Shown: positions 44,100 through 55,532, numbered from the stretch's first letter. The stretch: DNA of 64,000 nucleotides from Topomyia yanbarensis (GCF_030247195.1 NC_080672.1:86697113-86761112), one strand, 5' to 3'. Made by a program: numbers and translations. Notes: generated from the letters alone by a model not told the origin.

Positions 44100-45720
44100 T
44101 AAGATGGTGAATAAACTGCTTTCGTCAGCAAGATTAGAGAAACCACCGGGCGATCCGACCACGTATAGGCCTATATGTTTGCTGGATACACTCGAAACAC
44201 TTCTGTGCGAGTCAATACCACCACTACCGAAACTCCAAAAAAGCAGGCGCTATAAATTTTCGGCAGTGGCGGCATCACCTCGCGCACAGTTAAACCGTGT
44301 AAACTTTGCAAACGTTTCCCTGCTGTGTGCAGTCTACCGTGTGCTCGCCACCCCGCCGGCACAGAATGAGCGTCTGCGATCATCTATGCCAGATCCTGCA
44401 GAGCTCTTCCAGAGCAGAGTGCGGCTGTACGAGATGAATGAAGGAGAGAAGTCAATTCGAGTCACAGTGGGCGTTTCTTAGGGTTCCATTTTCGGTTCAA
44501 CTCTTTGGAATAGGATGTACGATGAAGTCTTGAAACTGTGGCTGCCCAGGAAAGTGAAAATCGTGGGTTTCGTGAATGACGTGTCTCTAACGGTGATACG
44601 TGAGACACTTGAAGAAGTGAAGGTGTCGGTGACGGTGACAATAGACGCGATCAAGAACTAGATGAACGGAGTCAAGAGCAGATAGCTCACAACAAGACGG
44701 AGGCGTTGTTGGTCATTAACTGCAAAGCGGTTCGTTGGATGCCGACACCGCCAAAAATCGTATCAGAAATCCTCGCGTAGAACAACCATACGATTATTTT
44801 TCCCCAAGCTAGCATCAAGCCGTGACGTATGCATTCAATCGACACCAAGCTATCCTTTCATTTCCTGTCGACCATGTCCATATGAGCCAGCTGCCTTTTC
44901 CGTTCTATGTTTATAACTGATTAGCTCTAGTATACCTAAGCTGACCAACTCTGTCGAAAAAATCCGAGCACCATACGAACTATCTACCTGGACGTGGTGA
45001 ACGATTACGCTTCCGGTGTCCGGATTTTTTCGTCAGAGTTGGTCAGCTTAAGTATACCTATTTTCACTTTCATTGCTTTCGTTTTTCTTAGTCTTAAATT
45101 TGCCGAAAATAGCCAACAAAATCGATACAGTAGAATCTTGCGGAAATTAAAACTTAGTAACATATCTAGTGTTTCATTATCGATACCGCCGGAAACTCTT
45201 CGCCGGAGTAGGCTAGATCCACCGCTGGGGACTAGTCGAGTAAACTGTAACAGAGCACCGGGTATGGGTCGTCGGCGCGCCAGCGAATTTGACACAACGT
45301 TCCATCCGGAATCACTGGTCAGACCACGGAACCCTACCGGTTGGCCCGAGAGACATATAACGAAAACCAAAGAAGAGAGCTGCATCGCCGAGGACTAGAC
45401 TGAGTAGACCGCGACGAGATACCACCAGTCTCGGGTCGTTGGGCGCCAGCTAACCGCATGCCTTGCTCCACCGCTAATGCCGAACAGACATAAGTACCTT
45501 TCTGCTTGGCTCGGTTTCGGGAGAACTTCTCTCGTCGGGGGATTCTCCGTCGGAGTAGGCTAGGTCCATCGTCGTGGACTAGACCGAGTAGTTCGCGAAA
45601 AAGTCCGAAGCTGAATGGATCATCGAGGAAGTGGTGCTAATTGGCACGAGAAGGGAACCACAGGAGTTGCAGCGTTAAATGGCACAAGGCAGCTGAGTCG
45701 TAGTGTTGAATGGAACAAGG
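44100..45720 (+). mobile_element. Degraded R1-like non-LTR retrotransposon, copy C
   Basis: Fragments on the + strand: PPGDPTTYRPICLLDTL near 44140 (start of reverse transcriptase), a decayed palm at 44470-44610 (VTVGVS-stop-GSIFG, then FVNDVSLTVI in place of FADD), then about 45180-45720 with the same 3' non-coding module as copy A (CGCCGGAGTAGGCTAGATCC and variants at 45205 and 45550). The middle is deleted. An earlier segment (43660-44100) may be part of its 5' region but shows no clear domain. Confidence 0.62.
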
Positions 45721-45933
45721 GAGTTGAATGGCTCAGTAAATTAGACAATCTGGAGTTTACCGCTAAACACGCACACATAAACATTTCGCGATCTCGACGA
45801 ACTGAGATGATTGGAATGTGATACTCAGTCCTTTGGGCTTTGGTCGAACGCTTCTGTTTTGGAGTGATTGCATAGGGGACGAGCTTAACGTACTTAGTCG
45901 GCGATAAATCAGATCGAACAAGGTCGCAAAAGC

Positions 45934-48350
45934 AGCCTCCCGTGGAATGGTAATCCGAAGCACCTTCTTCCCTCGCAAAGATATCCACAAAGTCACCTGG
46001 AGATCACCGGACCAAGTAACAAAAAATCAAATCGACCACGTTCTAATCGACGGTAGATTCTTCTCGGACATCACAAACGTCCGCACTTATCGCAGTGCGA
46101 ATATAGATTCGGACCACCACCTGGTTGCAGTATGCTTGCGCTCAAAACTTTCGACAGTGCATAGCTCTCGTCGAAGCCGAACGCCGCGGCTAAACATCGA
46201 GCGGCTACAAGATGGCAGAGTGGCTCAAGAATACGCGCAGCAGTTGGAAGTGGCACTACCAACGGAAGAGCAGCTAGGCGCAGTTGCCCTTGAAGATGGC
46301 TGGAGAGATATCCGATCCGCCATAGGTAGCACCGCACCCACTGCACTAGGTACGGCGGGCCCGGACCGAAGAAGCGACTGGTATGACGGCGAATGCGAGC
46401 AGTTAGTCGAAGAGAAGAATGCAGCATGGGCGAGAATGCTGCAACACCGCACGAGGGCGAACGAGGCGCGATATAAACAGGCACGGAACAGGCAGAACTC
46501 GGTTTTCCGGACCAAAAAGCGCCAGCAGGAAGACCGAGATCGCGAAGCAATGGAGCAGCTGTACCGCGCTAAAGACACACGGAAATTCTACGAGAAGTTG
46601 AACCGCTCGCGCAGGGGCCACGTACCACAGGCCGACATGTGCAGAGATACAAACGGGAATCTTCTCACGGACCAGTGTGAGGTGATCCAGAGGTGGCGGC
46701 AGCACTACGAAGAACATCTGAACGGCGATGCAGCAGACGGCGAGGATGGCACGGTAACGCACCTGGGAGCACGCGCGGAAGACATTACACTACCGGCTCC
46801 GGATCTCCAAGAAATCCAGGAGGAGATTAGCCGGCTCAAAAATAATAAAGCCGCTGGGGTTGACCAAATACCAAGCGAGCTACTAAAATACGGTGGCGAG
46901 CCACTGGCTAAAGCGCTGCACTGGGTGATTACCAAGATTTGGAAGGAGGAGATTTTACCGGAGGAGTGGATGGAAGGTGTCGTGTGTCCTATCTACAAAA
47001 AGGGCGACAAGCTGGATTGCTGTAATTACCGAGCAATCACCCTGCTGAACGCCGCCTACAAGGTACTCTCCCAAATACTATGCCGTCGACTATCACCAAT
47101 TGCAAGAGAGTTCGTGGGGCAGTACCAGGCGGGTTTCATGAGCGAACGATCTACCACGGACCAGGTGTTCGCTCTTCGTCAAGTACTGCAGAAATGCCGC
47201 GAGTACAATGTGCCCACACATCATTTGTTCATCGACTTCAAAGCCGCATACGACACTATCGATCGAGATCAGCTATGGCAGATTATGCACGAGTACGGAT
47301 TCCCGGACAAACTGACGCGATTAGTGAAGGCGACGATGGATCGGGTGGTGTGCGTTGTACGTGTCTCAGGGACGATCTCGAGTCCCTTCGAATCACGTAG
47401 AGGGTTACGGCAAGGTGATGGTCTCTCGTGTCTGTTATTCAACATCGCGCTGGAAGGTGTAATAAGAAGAGCAGGGATCGACACGAGTGGTACGATTTTC
47501 ACAAAGTCCGTTCAGCTACTTGGTTTCGCCGATGACGTTGATATTATTGCACGAAACTTTGAGAAGATGGAGGAAGCCTACATCAGACTGAAAAGAGAAG
47601 CCAAGCGCGTCGGACTTGCCATCAACACGTCGAAGACAAAGTACATGATAGGAAGAGGTTCACGAGAAGAGAATGAGAACCGCCCGCTTCGAGTTTGCAT
47701 CGGTGGCGACGAAATCGAGGTGGTTGAAGAGTTCGTGTACTTGGGCTCACTGGTGACCGCCGACAATGATACCAGCAGAGAGATTCGTAGACGCATCGTG
47801 GCAGGAAACTGTGCTTACTTTGGCCTCCGCAAGACACTTCGGTCGAACAGAGTTCGCCGTCGTACGAAGTTGACCATCTACAAGACGCTGATTAGACCGG
47901 TAGTTCTCTACGGGCACGAGACCTGGACCATGCTCGTGGAGGACCAACGCGCACTTGGTGTCTTCGAACGGAAAGTGCTGCGTACCATCTACGGTGGAGT
48001 GCAGATGGAAGACGGCACATGGAGACGGCGAATGAACCATGAGTTGCATCAGCTGTTGGGGGAGCCGCCCATCTGTCATACCGCGAAAATCGGACGACTA
48101 CGGTGGGCCGGGCACGTAGCCAGAATGTCGGACAATAGCCCGGTGAAAACGGTTCTTAATTGCAATCCGACCGGTACAAGAAGACGTGGCGCGCAGCGAG
48201 CACGATGGATCGACCAGGTGGAAGACGATTTGCGGACCCTTCGCAGACTGCGTGGCTGGCGACGCGCTGCCATGGACCGAGTGGAATGGAGGAATCTTTT
48301 GTATACGGCACAGGCCACTTCGGCCTTAATCTGTTAATAAATAAATAAAA
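45934..48350 (+). mobile_element. 5'-truncated RTE-clade retrotransposon with 14-bp target duplication
   Basis: The perfect 14-bp direct repeat AAGGTCGCAAAAGC lies at 45920-45933 and 48351-48364. The element ends in (TAAA)-type repeats (TTAATAAATAAATAAAAAA), as RTE elements do. The 5' end is cut within the endonuclease coding region. The very short 3' UTR (about 13 bp after the stop) is typical of RTE. JAM1-like mosquito RTE elements are the likely source. Confidence 0.92.
45947..48337 (+). CDS. RTE-type endonuclease/reverse transcriptase, N-terminally truncated
   Basis: An uninterrupted 796-codon frame. It enters in the late endonuclease domain (NQIDHVLIDGRFF, then the SDH-containing ANIDSDHHLVAV). 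The reverse transcriptase has FIDFKAAYDTIDR (motif A), RRGLRQGDGLSCLLFNIALE (motif B), LGFADDVDII (motif C, catalytic DD) and EFVYLGSLVTADND. The C-terminal domain contains TWTMLVEDQRALGVFERKVL and GRLRWAGHVARM. There are no stops or shifts, so insertion is recent. The ATG at 45947 is internal to the original protein and only an apparent start. The reverse transcriptase could be enzymatically complete, but the endonuclease is not. Confidence 0.9.
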   Translation: MVIRSTFFPRKDIHKVTWRSPDQVTKNQIDHVLIDGRFFSDITNVRTYRSANIDSDHHLVAVCLRSKLSTVHSSRRSRTPRLNIERLQDGRVAQEYAQQLEVALPTEEQLGAVALEDGWRDIRSAIGSTAPTALGTAGPDRRSDWYDGECEQLVEEKNAAWARMLQHRTRANEARYKQARNRQNSVFRTKKRQQEDRDREAMEQLYRAKDTRKFYEKLNRSRRGHVPQADMCRDTNGNLLTDQCEVIQRWRQHYEEHLNGDAADGEDGTVTHLGARAEDITLPAPDLQEIQEEISRLKNNKAAGVDQIPSELLKYGGEPLAKALHWVITKIWKEEILPEEWMEGVVCPIYKKGDKLDCCNYRAITLLNAAYKVLSQILCRRLSPIAREFVGQYQAGFMSERSTTDQVFALRQVLQKCREYNVPTHHLFIDFKAAYDTIDRDQLWQIMHEYGFPDKLTRLVKATMDRVVCVVRVSGTISSPFESRRGLRQGDGLSCLLFNIALEGVIRRAGIDTSGTIFTKSVQLLGFADDVDIIARNFEKMEEAYIRLKREAKRVGLAINTSKTKYMIGRGSREENENRPLRVCIGGDEIEVVEEFVYLGSLVTADNDTSREIRRRIVAGNCAYFGLRKTLRSNRVRRRTKLTIYKTLIRPVVLYGHETWTMLVEDQRALGVFERKVLRTIYGGVQMEDGTWRRRMNHELHQLLGEPPICHTAKIGRLRWAGHVARMSDNSPVKTVLNCNPTGTRRRGAQRARWIDQVEDDLRTLRRLRGWRRAAMDRVEWRNLLYTAQATSALIC

Positions 48351-48859
48351 AAGGTCGCAAAAGCTCAAAAAGTTAAATAATGATACCACCGGATGAAGAA
48401 TTTCTTCCGCTACATTCGACAGATTTGGAATATGTAGCCATAAACAAGAATTATGGCAAGGACCATTCCGAATTACGACTTAAAGAATGCTGCGTTTATC
48501 TCGAAATGAACACAATGTCACTTAGTCCGGTCCGACTTAACACCGACCAGTTGGTAAGCTTTGTACGGAGCTGATTTGTGTTTGATTTTCAACCCTGCAC
48601 ATACGGTTAAATAGAGGCTTCAATCGAAAAAAGTAGCAGAAAAATGTTGTAAATTCTAAGAAGAGTAGAGATCAAAGACAGAAGCACAACATTTTGGCTG
48701 TACATAAAGGGTGTTGCGATCTAAACTTAGTCCACTTCAACTTGTTGCATGTGTTTGTCATCGTGCATTAAAACGCCTACACACTCCTCATTTTAATGTT
48801 GTATGTGTGTATCATCATGCCCATTGTTTGATTTTGAAAATCTGAACTACTTGCATGGT

Positions 48860-49390
48860 ACCTTGCCGAAATTGCTTAATATGGCCAAATCAACTGTCAC
48901 CAACTTAGTAAAAGTGTTAAGAAAACGTTTCTCGATAGCTAGTTTGAATCGAAAATCAAAGGCCGCGAAGATGATGAAAATAGTGGCCAGCTGGTGCAAG
49001 TGGAACCCCATAATCTTTGTCCAATATGGCGCCTGGAAAAACGTCTATTGCTTTACATCGTGTAACACAAATGTTCCGTTCTGTATTGGCCGGATTTGAC
49101 ATCTTGCTATTACGGAAAAAGCCATGCAGTGGTATGCCACGAACAACGTACAGGTGACCCAAAGGCATGAACCCTCACAACACGCCAGAACTCCGCCCAA
49201 TGTACAAATTTTAGGCAATCGTGAAGCGGAACCTCGAAAAAAACGCGGATGATAGTTGTCAGCGAGATGCAGTTGAAAGCAAACTGGCGTTCTGCAGCGA
49301 GGAAAGTGACCGAATGAGCTGTGCAAAATTTGTTGGAAGTAGTCAAAAGAAAGACCCGGTAATTTGCATTTGCTAAAAAGGAAGCTTGAG
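48860..49390 (+). pseudogene. Degraded mariner-group (ITm) transposase relic
   Basis: Near 48885 the + strand reads MAKSTVTNLVKVLRKRFSI, the DNA-binding helix-turn-helix of mosquito mariner-group transposases. At 49085-49200 pieces in two frames read WPDLTSCYYGKSH and QWYATNNVQV, then TTRQNSAQ-like sequence, resembling the catalytic PDLASCHY...NPPNCPELRP region. Stops and shifts are frequent and the middle is deleted. ITmD37E-like assignment is tentative. Confidence 0.6.
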
Positions 49391-51009
49391 TGAATATTTT
49401 TATTCATTCTTTAGTGATCTTCCAAAGGCAACATAATTTACTTTTTTAATTAAAAGTTTGACCGAATTACAAACATTTTTGTTTGACTATTTTTTTCGTA
49501 ACACTCTTTACTATTCTTTGTGAATTGCAGTAATAACTGAGGTTCCGTTTCATGTGGTGATAATTTGGATAAATCATTTGGATTAAGCGGCACACTTTCG
49601 TCTGGCCATACGGGGCGAGTTCATTTAATCTGTCCTACCTAATCCGCGATGGCTGGTTTTGAATTATAAATAAGAATAATTTCCAAAAATCACTATATCC
49701 ATTAAAAAAAGTGTAGTTATTGTTCTGTCGTTGATACAGCAATCAACTAATGAACAAAACTAAAACGGATTTTGTACTTTTTTCAGCTGCATACTTTTCG
49801 TGTTGCAGACGACGAATTGAACCAAACTAAATAATACGCGATCTTGAAGATGAGAAACTAATCATTCCCTTATTGCACACATAATACCCTTGGTTATCTC
49901 TCTGCGGTGTTTACTTTGGTTATCGAGCAGTCAGAAAACGATTTGACATGGCAAACACTAAAACATTTAAAAAAATATGAGTCATGTGTTAAATACATTT
50001 GAAAGTTTTCCATTTGATATAACCAACTGATCATTTTAGTATTATTTGTTAGACCTTGTGGTAGGGTAGTACATAGTGGATGAAAGCGAATTAAATTTTA
50101 TTTCACAATTCTTATGAGTTTCTTGTTGGTGAATTCTAAAAAACAATACAGATTTTAAAATCCTGTCGTTGTGAGAATGGTGTAATAAACTAGATGCTTT
50201 TCGACAATAATTTTTTTACCGAGTATTCTCGCAAAAGTGGTATCACTAGCAGAAAATGAAGTACAAATTAAATTATTTCAATGCTTAAAATTATGGACAG
50301 GTTAACAGTTTTTTTAAAACGACATCGTGAAACCACTCCAATCTTTTTAAGAATAATCTAATATAAACTATCGCTAGGTTTTAGGCGAAGCTCAAAGACA
50401 AGTTAGAACTGGAAACATGCAACACTACCAATTACAAATCTGTTTCTTGTACACAGTTAGTGAAATCTGTGGAACATGCGAAACAATTGCAATGACGGGG
50501 GATTCATCTATCAAATCGCATATTTGCTCTCCATCAGATGCCACATCGCGAGAAAAAAAAAGGGCCGACAAACTATCGGTATTCAGTATATCAATTGGTA
50601 TTTTATGCCATACACTGCAAAAGCGAGCAAATTACTAAAGCTTTTGTCTCAATCCGTGACGCTTGCGTAGGTCGGTATGTGCCCACAAATTGTCGCTTCG
50701 TAATGCATTCAGTTCACGTCTCATAAGTCGTGACGTGCGCATGGTGCTTTGTTATGCGAGAGGCTGGTAAAGATCAGCCTGCTTTGGACAATCTGTCCAT
50801 ATCACCGTGTAGGTGTTGTGCAGTGCGCTACTGAATGATCTTGTTTAATTAGTGGCCCCGGAATCATATCAACAACTCAGTCAAGAGCACGTGACCATTT
50901 TTGTAGTTAGTAGGTGATGATGATACCTACACTATTTACAGGATTGTCACATCTCCGCGACCGTAATCCCGCCACTAAAAGCTAATGGAGACTGTGCGCA
51001 ATATCTTAC
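49391..51009. other. Intronic stretch with no recognised gene or element
   Basis: AT-rich sequence with no conserved domain. Short frames at 50417-50726 look like chance. It lies within the ZIP intron. Confidence 0.5.
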
Positions 51010-51532
51010 CGTCTCGGCGCGGATGACGATGCTGTGGGTCGTGAATCTCTTTAAAGATAATTTCCTGCCATACTTCATTGTGCCACTTGCTATTCGTGTT
51101 ATCATCGCTTTCGTCACTGCTCAGACGGTTGATTTTATTTTCCTTCTGGCCGATATGAACAACATCCGGCCGCACTTCGTTCAAAGTGCGAATCTGGTAC
51201 GAGCTGTTGATGATTGCATCTTGGCGGGAATCGGGTGTACTTTGCCCGGAATCGACGTCGCTGCTCCGTTGCGTGAGTTCAGCCGTACTAGCAGGAGACT
51301 GCGTATTGGTCACCACCGTTTCATACCATGGCCGGTCGGGTTTAGTCTCATGATCATCGGCTATGTTGGGGAATGAAACGGTTACTTTATCGCTAGTATC
51401 ACCGACAGTATTGGTGAACGAATTCACCAGACTTTCGGTTTTGAACCCTTCCGGCCGGTGCTCGTCAAGCGTGTGCGTCGGGATAAAGTCCAAACCGCCG
51501 AGTCCGAGACTGTGCATCAAATGCTCTAGGCC
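51010..51532 (-). CDS. ZIP transporter ectodomain exon
   Basis: A 523-bp exon on the - strand runs from the acceptor CTTCCTCACCAG|GGCCTAGAG to the donor GAGACG|GTAAGA. It encodes 174 residues. It opens with GLEHLMHSLGLGGLDF, the conserved extracellular segment of LIV-1 ZIPs (pattern F-GLE-LL-SLGLG). An acidic, Ser/Thr-rich linker follows, ending HDPQHRHPRRD. It starts in phase 0 and ends in phase 1, which matches exon 31815-31486. Upstream exons with the signal peptide and start codon were not found on the - strand up to 64000. The in-frame ATG at 51589 is intronic and not the true start. Confidence 0.78.
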
Positions 51533-52249
51533 CTGGTGAGGAAGAAAAGAGAAATAAACTCTATTATTTGATTTGTCTGTGGCAATCACGACTTATTCAA
51601 ATATTGCGTAGTGTGCAAAACAAATCAAGCCAGTGCGGCTGAGTGTTGACACTAGATTGTTCCATTGTTTGATGCTACTAGAGTAATTCCGGATGACTTG
51701 CACTTCGGAAGAGATTATAAACATTGTTTGTCAGTCGGTGAACTTTCGTTGAGATGAAGATTCATACATAATATTTGTTATAATACTAACAGGTCCTGCC
51801 AATTTAGAATCGGTACGCTTTTAATCGAAAATGTTTCAGAATCTGTTTGGTTTAAAACAAAGCGTCGAAGTAAATGTTATATATTTTTGTATAGTTCAAA
51901 GATACAATATGGTTTTTGCGATTTTTTTTGAATTCAATAGTAATTCTTCAAAAGGGCTAATGAGACTTTTGTAAACAAACTTATTTCGCTCATTATTCCG
52001 CTACCGAGTTGAATTTCATGAAAAATACACATAAATCAACATCTTTATCCTTGGTAGAATCAATTTCAAATGTTTTCTGTGTTGAAATGATAACAAATTA
52101 GGAGAAATCAGCAAAACAAAAGTTTGTTTACAAATCTTATTAGCCCTATTCAAATGTTGATATGGAATTATAGACTTGAAACTTCTATTAGGTTTTACAC
52201 CAACCGACATAACCCCACAAAATCAGCCGGCTGAACTTCGTTTGACAAA
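51533..52249. other. Probable intron of the ZIP gene; nothing recognised
   Basis: AT-rich, no coding domain. It should be intron upstream of the ZIP ectodomain exon (reading on the - strand). Confidence 0.4.
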
Positions 52250-52353
52250 TCTCGGTGGTTTGTTTACATAGGAATTACGTGGTTAGAATGTAACAGATGA
52301 CCACCCGTTGCACTCGAACTCACGCAACTGACACAGTAAACAAACCACCGAGA
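52250..52353. repeat. 18-bp inverted repeat (GTAAACAAACCACCGAGA)
   Basis: A perfect 18-bp stem at 52250-52267 and 52336-52353 with a 68-base loop. It may be a tiny MITE. At 52433-52466 follows a stray copy of the CCATGTAAAC...GAACTGTCAAAAA terminal sequence seen at 28.7 and 55.9 kb. Confidence 0.7.
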
Positions 52354-53072
52354 ATTAGGTTCTTTACTGATACAGTTAACCTCACTTTTCTTCGCAGGAC
52401 TCGCTCGAAAGAAATCGTAAAGAATTTTTCTAAGTCCATGTAAACAGTACAAGCGAACTGTCAAAAATGAACACTCATTTGTAACGTCAGCGTAAAGTAT
52501 TCAATTGTCAAACATGAACTTCATTCATCATGAGTTCATTCGTGTCGTCATCTTGTAGAACTCAATATAAGCTACTAGTCAACCTCGCCGGCTGCTCTGT
52601 TACAGTATCTGACCATTTTCCCACTCGCTTTAACTTTGACGATAAACAAAATATGGAATTCCTAATTTGGGAAGTTCATCCCTTTCTGATCCACTGTACA
52701 CTGCTACAAAGCCTTGAGTCCGTTATGTTTGTACATTGGAGGTGATTTTTCCCGGGCATCTTAAAAGTTCTTCGTTGGGGAATCCCAAAATGTTTATCCC
52801 CTACACTCAAAACCTGAGTTTGTGCTGTTTTTTGGAGAACAAATAACCAATAGACCTTTCTCGTCAAAAAAATTTAAATGATAGGATGCTTCCTTTTTTA
52901 TCTCCAATTCGTTACTGCCTATTGCCGCGATGATTTGGTACCTCTAACTATTGAAAAAATCAAAAATAGTGCAAGTTGCTCATTTAACCCCATATTCTGA
53001 ATACCTATCTTACCTTGTTTCCTCGTATTTTTACACCATTTGGATGAATTTCCTGTGGGGAATACTAAAAGG

Positions 53073-53319
53073 ATGCCAGATCTGCATATATATTAGTAAA
53101 TCTGCAGATTTAGCATTTTCACTGCAGATCTTTTGCAAATTACAAATATTTAGCAGAACAAAGCCTATGCCAGCCAATTTATACACCAGCCTTCAACATT
53201 TCCGATCATTTAAAATATATAAATACTACATTTCTATGTCAAATTTATTGAAGATTTTTGTAGCAATCACCAGACTTTTATATTTTTACTGCAGGCTATT
53301 GTTTAAATAGACCTGGCAT
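53073..53319. mobile_element. Small MITE with GATGCCAGRTCT ends
   Basis: The left end GATGCCAGATCTGC and the right end, inverted, GTGATGCCAGGTCTA bound about 247 bp with repeated CTGCAGAT/ATCTGCA motifs. The right end continues to CACTG, as in hAT-type ends (CAGTGATGCC). A target duplication was not confirmed. The open frame across it (52951-53310) has no protein signature. Confidence 0.55.
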
Positions 53320-54875
53320 CACTGATGCTGAATGATTCATTCATATACCTGTCAAAAACATAGAGCATTGTATAGAGTTCTATGCAAATCATTTCACTCA
53401 CACCACTTGGGTAGTTTGTTTTCCTCCAGCTGTCATATGTAAAACAGTCAGCCAATTTAAACATTTGATATAGTTCGCATAAAGTATTTATAATGGTGCT
53501 GAAATTCTCTTTGTCGCTGTAAAAGTCATTCCGAAGACGTACAATGCCGGTTGGTCAGATTCCATCATGAGAATCATCCGACTGAAAAGTTATTTTCGTT
53601 TTGTTTATCTCCACCTATGACAGGTGGAGGAAAACAAATCGTCGAACACACTTATACAGTTACAGATTGTCAAGTACTCTAAAAAAAATGTATAACCTCA
53701 CTTTTCTGACAGTTCAGTGTGCTTGTTTATCTAAGACTTGTTTACATGGACTTTTAAAATTTACATTTCTTGAATACTTTCGATGCTCTTTGAAAGAATA
53801 TCAAATCAAGAGGGATGAGGATTGGACCAATGGGAACCTGGTTCATACATTGACCAATCGGCGCTAGATGTAAAACCCGGTGGCATATGCTGAATCGCAA
53901 GATCAAACATTGGGCTATAAAACGATTGCTTTCTGGATGATGGATAAGGATTTGTACACTTTTGATTGTTTGATCGTGGGTTAAGTCCTAACAAGATGAT
54001 CCGATTGATTACAAATTTTTAGGTGGTGAAGTTTACCTAAACTTTATAGGTAACGAATTCGTTCAATGCCCATACCGACAAACGGTTCCATTGGTCAGAA
54101 TGCCTACTAGCGTATGATAGCTGCAAACATGAGGACAATAAGGTTATCGCTTTCGAATGGAACAATTATTTATTATTCGTGTTCAAATTCCATTACAGCA
54201 AAAGTTTCGTCGATTATCGCATTATCGTTGATTTAACCGGCAAATGCAAAACAGTGCTCGGCACTGACGATAAGGAGTAAGAAGGATTTGATAGGAGTGG
54301 TAAGAATGCAGGGCATTATACATTCTGGAAGAATATCAGGGAGGAGAAATTATATGTAAATTTATATTATATCCCGAGTTGCAATCATTTTGGCACCGCA
54401 ATAAAGCTTCTGCAACTGCTGTCTTGCTCAAAGTGGCAGGAAATAACTAGGAAGCGAATGGTAAATTGCATAGTCAATTTATTTACTTTTTCGGAAGGAT
54501 AAGTAATTAGTATGTTGTGAATATATATGTGTCGTCGGTGCCATGTGTTATGGTGGTACCGGACGGAACCGCTGGTCAGCAGACCGTCCTTGTCGTACTG
54601 GTCATAGATGCGAGGTTTTTTCTCATCTGATAGCACTTGACATGCTTCGGAGATCTCTCTTAACGCTCTCTACTTAGCGCAGGATACGCGAAACCGCTCC
54701 TAGCTTTTGAAAGAAAATTCCTAACTGCTGCTACTCTATCAGTCTCTCTCTCGACTGAGGACTACAATTTCGGTCGATTAAATTATGCTATGAAAATTGT
54801 ACTTTCTGGAATTTCATCTAACGAGATCAATTCATTGTGAGGAATTTCGCTGCGTTCCAGTATGGCTTGCCTCTT

Positions 54876-55217
54876 GATCACTTACACTCTGATTTAATAG
54901 GCCCTACATGCCCAGATATCATCAAATGTTGTTCCTTAGACATATCTTAATAGGTTTTAACAGGTGAACATAGCTCTAATCGCAAAAGAAAAATTGTTAT
55001 CTGAATTTTTATATCGAAAAGAATTTCAGAACCAAGAAAAATTGCTACTAATTTTTCTTGATTTTGATATACTTTTCTATATAAAAATCCAGTTGACAAA
55101 TTTTCTGTTGCGATTAGAGCTATGTTCACCTGTTAAAACATGTTAAGATATATCTAAGGAACAACATGTGCTGATATGTGGGCATGTAGGGCCTATTAAA
55201 TCAGAGTGTAAGTGATC
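54876..55217. mobile_element. 342-bp foldback (hairpin) element
   Basis: The two halves are near-complete inverted copies. GATCACTTACACTCTGATTT at 54876 mirrors the right end at 55217. The mirror continues inward through TAGGCCCTACATG, CAGGTGAACATAGCTCTAAT and a less perfect centre near 55045. Because of this symmetry, near-identical 60-codon frames appear on both strands; they are a by-product. Non-autonomous, class unknown. Confidence 0.85.
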
Positions 55218-55454
55218 TTACTATGGAAACATAGCAAAAACACGATTTTTGATTGCAGACACCTCTAAATCATGTCCAAATTGAGTCATTTTTGGCGCAA
55301 CTTCTTAAATTCTCACGTAGAACAAAAATCTGAGCTGACCCATATATATTTCAATTTTTTTTTTTCAAAATGTGGAGAGGTCTAATGTACATGGCCAGAT
55401 AGATAGTTTTTAACTGGGACGGGACGTGTGGATACGAAAAAACCTAATGTCAAT

Positions 55455-55532
55455 TGCAGCCAGGGGGAGCTGTCAAATGCAGCCAAAGGGAACCGTCAAA
55501 TGCAGTCAGGGGGAACTGTCAAATGTAGCCAG
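55455..55532. repeat. 23-bp tandem repeat, three full copies
   Basis: The units start at 55455, 55478 and 55501, each beginning TGCAG(C/T)CA and ending (A/G)-C(T/C)GTCAAA; a partial fourth unit begins at 55524 (TGTAGCCAG). The copies differ at one to four positions. Confidence 0.85.

Larger units (their letters stand above)
31816..51009 (-). other. About 19.2-kb intron of the ZIP transporter gene
   Basis: The donor CGAGACG|GTAAGA ends exon 51532-51010 with one base of a codon. The acceptor CTTCTGTTGCAG|ATCACC begins exon 31815 with two bases, so phases match (GAC GAT CAC). Protein order also fits: LIV-1 ectodomain upstream, CPALL-QID segment downstream. The intron holds the satellites at 33-34 kb, the repeat block at 34.4-35.8 kb, the I-superfamily and RTE retrotransposons, a MITE, R1-like copy C and a mariner relic. 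The inference rests on phase and family architecture, not on transcript data. Confidence 0.75.

Noticed and set aside
46071..46762. - strand frames of 117-159 codons
   Set aside because: Antisense to the intact RTE ORF.
51023..51376. 117-codon + strand frame
   Set aside because: Antisense to the ZIP ectodomain exon, which has matching splice sites and phase.
54947..55146. Near-identical 60-codon frames on both strands
   Set aside because: By-product of the inverted-repeat symmetry of the foldback element, not genes.
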